NCBI GenBank assembly: GCA_029861865.1
Contig: JAOTYL010000003.1
Coordinates: 124,001-188,000 of the forward strand
From: Myxococcales bacterium
GTDB taxonomy: Bacteria > Myxococcota_A > Polyangia > Polyangiales > Houyiibacteriaceae
Length of the DNA: 64,000 nucleotides
Reading direction: 5' to 3'
Numbering within the stretch: the first letter of the stretch is position 1; the number at the start of each line of letters is the position of its first letter. Positions 61,484-64,000 of the stretch are shown piece after piece. Below the pieces are notes generated by a model, which was given only the letters and a program-made list of their open reading frames with translations, was not told the DNA's origin and did not search any database. A program made the translations under genes and the position numbers.

Positions 61484-62797
61484 TCACTCGTAGTATTCGC
61501 GGCCAAGATAGGTGATCAGCTCTTCGCCCTGCATCCAACGCAAGGTGTTCTTGAGCTTGCCGAGCTGAACGAAGAGATTGTTCTCTGGGTACAGGCCCTC
61601 TGGGGTGATCGGGCTCTTGTAGTAGAACGAAAGCCATTCCTGAATTCCGCTGAGGCCTGCACGATGGGCGAGGTCCATGAAGAGCGCCAGGTCCAAGACC
61701 AAGGGCGCTGCGAGAATCGAATCGCGACAAAGGAAGTCGACCTTGATCTGCATCGGGTAGCCGAGCCAACCAAAGATGTCGATGTTGTCCCAGCCCTCTT
61801 TCTGGTCTCCACGCGGCGGGTAATATTCGATACGCACCTTGTGATACATGTCTTGGTAGAGCTCGGGATGAAGCTCCGGCTGCAGAATGGTTTCGAGGAC
61901 GCCCAGTTTGCTGACTTCCTTCGACTTGAAGCTATCGGGGTCGTCGAGCACCTCGCCATCACGGTTGCCCAGGATGTTGGTGGAAAACCAGCCTCGAATG
62001 CCGAGCATGCGTGCCCGAAGCCCGGGAGCAAGGACGGTTTTCATCAGGGTTTGCCCGGTCTTGAAGTCCTTGCCGGAAACCGGTGTGCTGGTTTCACGTG
62101 AGAGCTCCAAGATCGCGGGAACGCCGCCGGCGGTGAGGTTTGGTGCCCCGTTCGAATAGCTCACCTCTTCACGAAGGCAGGCGTATGCGTAGACCTGGGA
62201 CGGGCTGATCGCCGGGTCTGAGCGCCGCAAACCCTCTTCGAACTTGCTCAAGGACGAGTGAACCTCTGTCGGCTCACGATGCACTTCGGTCGAGCCGCAC
62301 CACACGGCGACGCACCGATCGAGCCCGTTTTCTTTCTTGAAGCGACGAATGTCCTCGCGAACCGCTTCCGCGAGCTCCATCTTGTCTTCGCTCGGCTTCA
62401 CGTTCTCGCCGCGAAGCCGCTTGACGAACTCAGGGAAAAACACCGATTCCATTGGCTTGATCGCCGAAAGCTCATCCTTGACGGCGTTTAGGTGATCGGT
62501 CGCCAAGACCTCGGCTTTGACAGCCGCCTCGTACGCATTGTCTCGGAAGAGATCCCATCCACCGAAGACCAAATCAGCCACGTTGGCGATGGGCACGAAG
62601 TCACGAATCATGGGCGAGCGCGCCTCGGTACGCTTGCCCAGTCGAAGCGTGTCCATCTGCGTAAGTGAACCGATCGGTCGTGCCGCCCCGTTGCGAGCCA
62701 AGAGGGCCCCCGCGATGAACGTCGTCCCCACTGCGCCCATGCCTGGCAAAAGCACGCCGAGTTTGCCGGTGGCCGGTTTGAGCTTTGGCTGCGTCAT
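61484..62797 (-). CDS. ino1: Myo-inositol-1-phosphate synthase
   Basis: This is a 437-residue NAD-dependent cyclase that converts glucose 6-phosphate to inositol 1-phosphate. GVLLPGMGAVGTTFIAGALL is the NAD loop, VFGGWDLF follows the second strand, and SYSNGAPNLTAGGVPAILEL and PVSGKDFKTGQTLMKTVLAP hold the active-site Lys candidates. SKLGVLETI and IEYYPPRGDQKEGWDNIDIFG are further conserved regions. Length suits bacterial enzymes of the phylum. ATG 62797 starts just before the NAD loop. It precedes DUF302, CDF, FGGY kinase and the S1P-lyase-like gene with gaps under 52 bp, a row that could make and process an inositol-bearing lipid. Confidence 0.86.
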   Translation of the reverse strand: MTQPKLKPATGKLGVLLPGMGAVGTTFIAGALLARNGAARPIGSLTQMDTLRLGKRTEARSPMIRDFVPIANVADLVFGGWDLFRDNAYEAAVKAEVLATDHLNAVKDELSAIKPMESVFFPEFVKRLRGENVKPSEDKMELAEAVREDIRRFKKENGLDRCVAVWCGSTEVHREPTEVHSSLSKFEEGLRRSDPAISPSQVYAYACLREEVSYSNGAPNLTAGGVPAILELSRETSTPVSGKDFKTGQTLMKTVLAPGLRARMLGIRGWFSTNILGNRDGEVLDDPDSFKSKEVSKLGVLETILQPELHPELYQDMYHKVRIEYYPPRGDQKEGWDNIDIFGWLGYPMQIKVDFLCRDSILAAPLVLDLALFMDLAHRAGLSGIQEWLSFYYKSPITPEGLYPENNLFVQLGKLKNTLRWMQGEELITYLGREYYE

Positions 62798-62881
62798 GGC
62801 TGTCTTATGAAGTTGCGGGACGCTACTCGCAAGTCGATCTAGCACTGTCGAGCAGAGGCATTCCGCACCCCCTCCGCGAGC

Positions 62882-64000
62882 CTATTTCCTCCGGCCGAAG
62901 CGGAGGAGTAGGGCAGGCATGGTGACCACTGCCGCGACTAGGCAGGTGACTTCGCTGATCGCCATCGCTGCCCCAAATGAATTGAGCGCCAGGTTTGCGC
63001 TAGTGAACAACGCCAGATAGCCGATGATGGTCGTCAACGAGCAGAGAACGACCGCCCCGCCCGTTTCTTCGATTGCGGTGCGAACACGATCTGTGTTCTC
63101 GAGCCCCTCTTCGGACGCGTAACGGCGCATCACGTTGACGCCGTAGTCTGCACCGTTGCCGAACGTGATCGGAAACGCGATGAAATTGAGAAAGTTGAGC
63201 TTCATTCCCACCGCCGCCATAGTGCCTGCCATCCAGGCGATCCCAAGCAGCAGAGCAACCATGGTGAAGAGTCGTTGCCGCAAATCTCGGAAAGCGAGCA
63301 GGACCAGCAACAGCGTTGCAGTGAACGAGGCGGCGATCGCCTTGGGTCCATCCGTCAAGATCGCAGAAATCATATCCGCGAAGACCGGTGCACGACCCGC
63401 GAGGGCAGGCCGGTCTCCGGATCCGGTGCGAAAGGCGCGCAGCGCGTCGGACCAGCGAATGAGATAGCGCCCATCCCAGGTGGAGGATCCCTCCTGCTGG
63501 CTCACCACGAGGATTCGTCCGCGGGTACCGTCCTTTTCGGAAAAGAGACTGGCAACTTCGACGGGGACGTCGCCAAAGCTGATCGGCACGATGGTGTCCG
63601 GCGGAATGTGCTCGTCGATCTCCTTCAGCGTTTCGTCGTCGGCGTATTCGCGATAGTCGAGAAGCAGCTCACGAATCTCTCCCAACACGGGGATCTTTTC
63701 CTCTTGCTGATCGGGGAAGAGTGCCTGAAGCGAATAGACCTCGCCCCACGGCGCGTCCCCTTCGTGCCCCGCTTTTTCGAGCTCCTTGCGAAGCTGTGCG
63801 GCGTCTTCGATCGTGTCCACCACGATTGCGATGCCATCGCCTCTCTTCGAACCGGTCGCAATCTCCCCCGCGCGATCGTTGATCAGGCGAGCTCGCTGCG
63901 AACCCTCCCGGACCGATTTGAGATTTCGAAAATCATACTCGAAGGGGTCGGATACCACCGCCCATGCGATGAGACCCAATGCGAGGAGAGCGAGAAAGGC
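62882..64000 (-). CDS. MMPL/RND-type membrane transporter, 5' end missing
   Basis: The visible 372 residues continue past the right window edge in frame. They comprise a large periplasmic loop (about residues 15-210), then membrane segments IAASFTATLLLVLLAFRDLR, FTMVALLLGIAWMAGTMAAV, LNFLNFIAFPITFGNGADYG, VLCSLTTIIGYLALFTSAN and GAAMAISEVTCLVAAVVTMP. FGNGADYGVNVMRRY is the Asp-bearing segment of the MMPL/SSD family; GNGADYG is a frequent bacterial variant. Such proteins export hopanoids, lipids or mycolate-like molecules, or act in sterol sensing. The gene ends 84 bp before the inositol-phosphate synthase gene on the same strand. Confidence 0.85.
   Translation of the reverse strand, partial: AFLALLALGLIAWAVVSDPFEYDFRNLKSVREGSQRARLINDRAGEIATGSKRGDGIAIVVDTIEDAAQLRKELEKAGHEGDAPWGEVYSLQALFPDQQEEKIPVLGEIRELLLDYREYADDETLKEIDEHIPPDTIVPISFGDVPVEVASLFSEKDGTRGRILVVSQQEGSSTWDGRYLIRWSDALRAFRTGSGDRPALAGRAPVFADMISAILTDGPKAIAASFTATLLLVLLAFRDLRQRLFTMVALLLGIAWMAGTMAAVGMKLNFLNFIAFPITFGNGADYGVNVMRRYASEEGLENTDRVRTAIEETGGAVVLCSLTTIIGYLALFTSANLALNSFGAAMAISEVTCLVAAVVTMPALLLRFGRRK

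Overview
The window is a GC-rich bacterial chromosome segment, densely coded on both strands. It most resembles a Myxococcota (former Deltaproteobacteria) genome. The evidence is a lipoprotein with a Gly/Ala-rich 'GTAGAGGAG' stalk, secreted proteins with Cys-rich spacer repeats, a von Willebrand lipoprotein, many lipobox proteins of unknown function, eukaryote-like enzymes (lysyl oxidases, a sphingosine-phosphate-lyase-like enzyme, a sterol-carrier/P450 fusion) and a serine/threonine-kinase-like protein. No rRNA operon, intact tRNA, prophage or CRISPR array was seen.

Layout. 1-13.8 kb: a partial FadL-type porin, then a run of small catabolic or detoxification genes (DUF4345, metallo-beta-lactamase, SRPBCC, haloalkane dehalogenase, TetR regulator, DUF1330-like lipoprotein, DJ-1/PfpI, DUF3604, three GST-like proteins, DUF2855). 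Several of their promoters carry short repeated words that could be operators. 13.8-16.2 kb: an accessory patch with decayed gene ends, tRNA 3'-end-like fragments and a RAYT transposase that abuts two exact 114-bp repeats containing hairpins. 16.2-31.6 kb: a large secreted Cys-rich phosphodiesterase/nuclease-like lipoprotein, small enzymes, a GNAT/cyclic-nucleotide-binding fusion beside a CoA-transferase, Lnt, an SCP2-cytochrome P450 fusion, a GH2-like glycosidase and an N-formylglutamate amidohydrolase-like protein.

31.6-42.9 kb: a MacA-MacB-TolC type exporter operon on the minus strand, then two tandem secreted lysyl oxidase proteins on the plus strand, then a membrane alkaline-phosphatase-superfamily transferase. 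43-54.4 kb: a kinase-like protein, an SRPBCC/DoxX/DUF3419 set, an acyl-CoA dehydrogenase, an arylsulfatase, an alpha-carbonic anhydrase, GpsA, a Rieske ferredoxin, a degenerate amidohydrolase, and small lipoproteins including a VWA protein. 54.4-64 kb: almost entirely minus strand. It holds an RRM protein plus DEAD-box helicase pair and a tightly spaced row of inositol-phosphate synthase, DUF302, CDF transporter, FGGY kinase, sphingosine-phosphate-lyase-like enzyme and GST, preceded by a partial MMPL/RND transporter.

The strongest candidates for new biology are the paired bacterial lysyl oxidases, which retain both cofactor-forming residues and the His-x-His-x-His copper site, and the single-chain SCP2-P450 protein, whose I-helix resembles the CYP7/CYP8 sterol/lipid group. 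All assignments come from reading motifs by eye; no database search was run.
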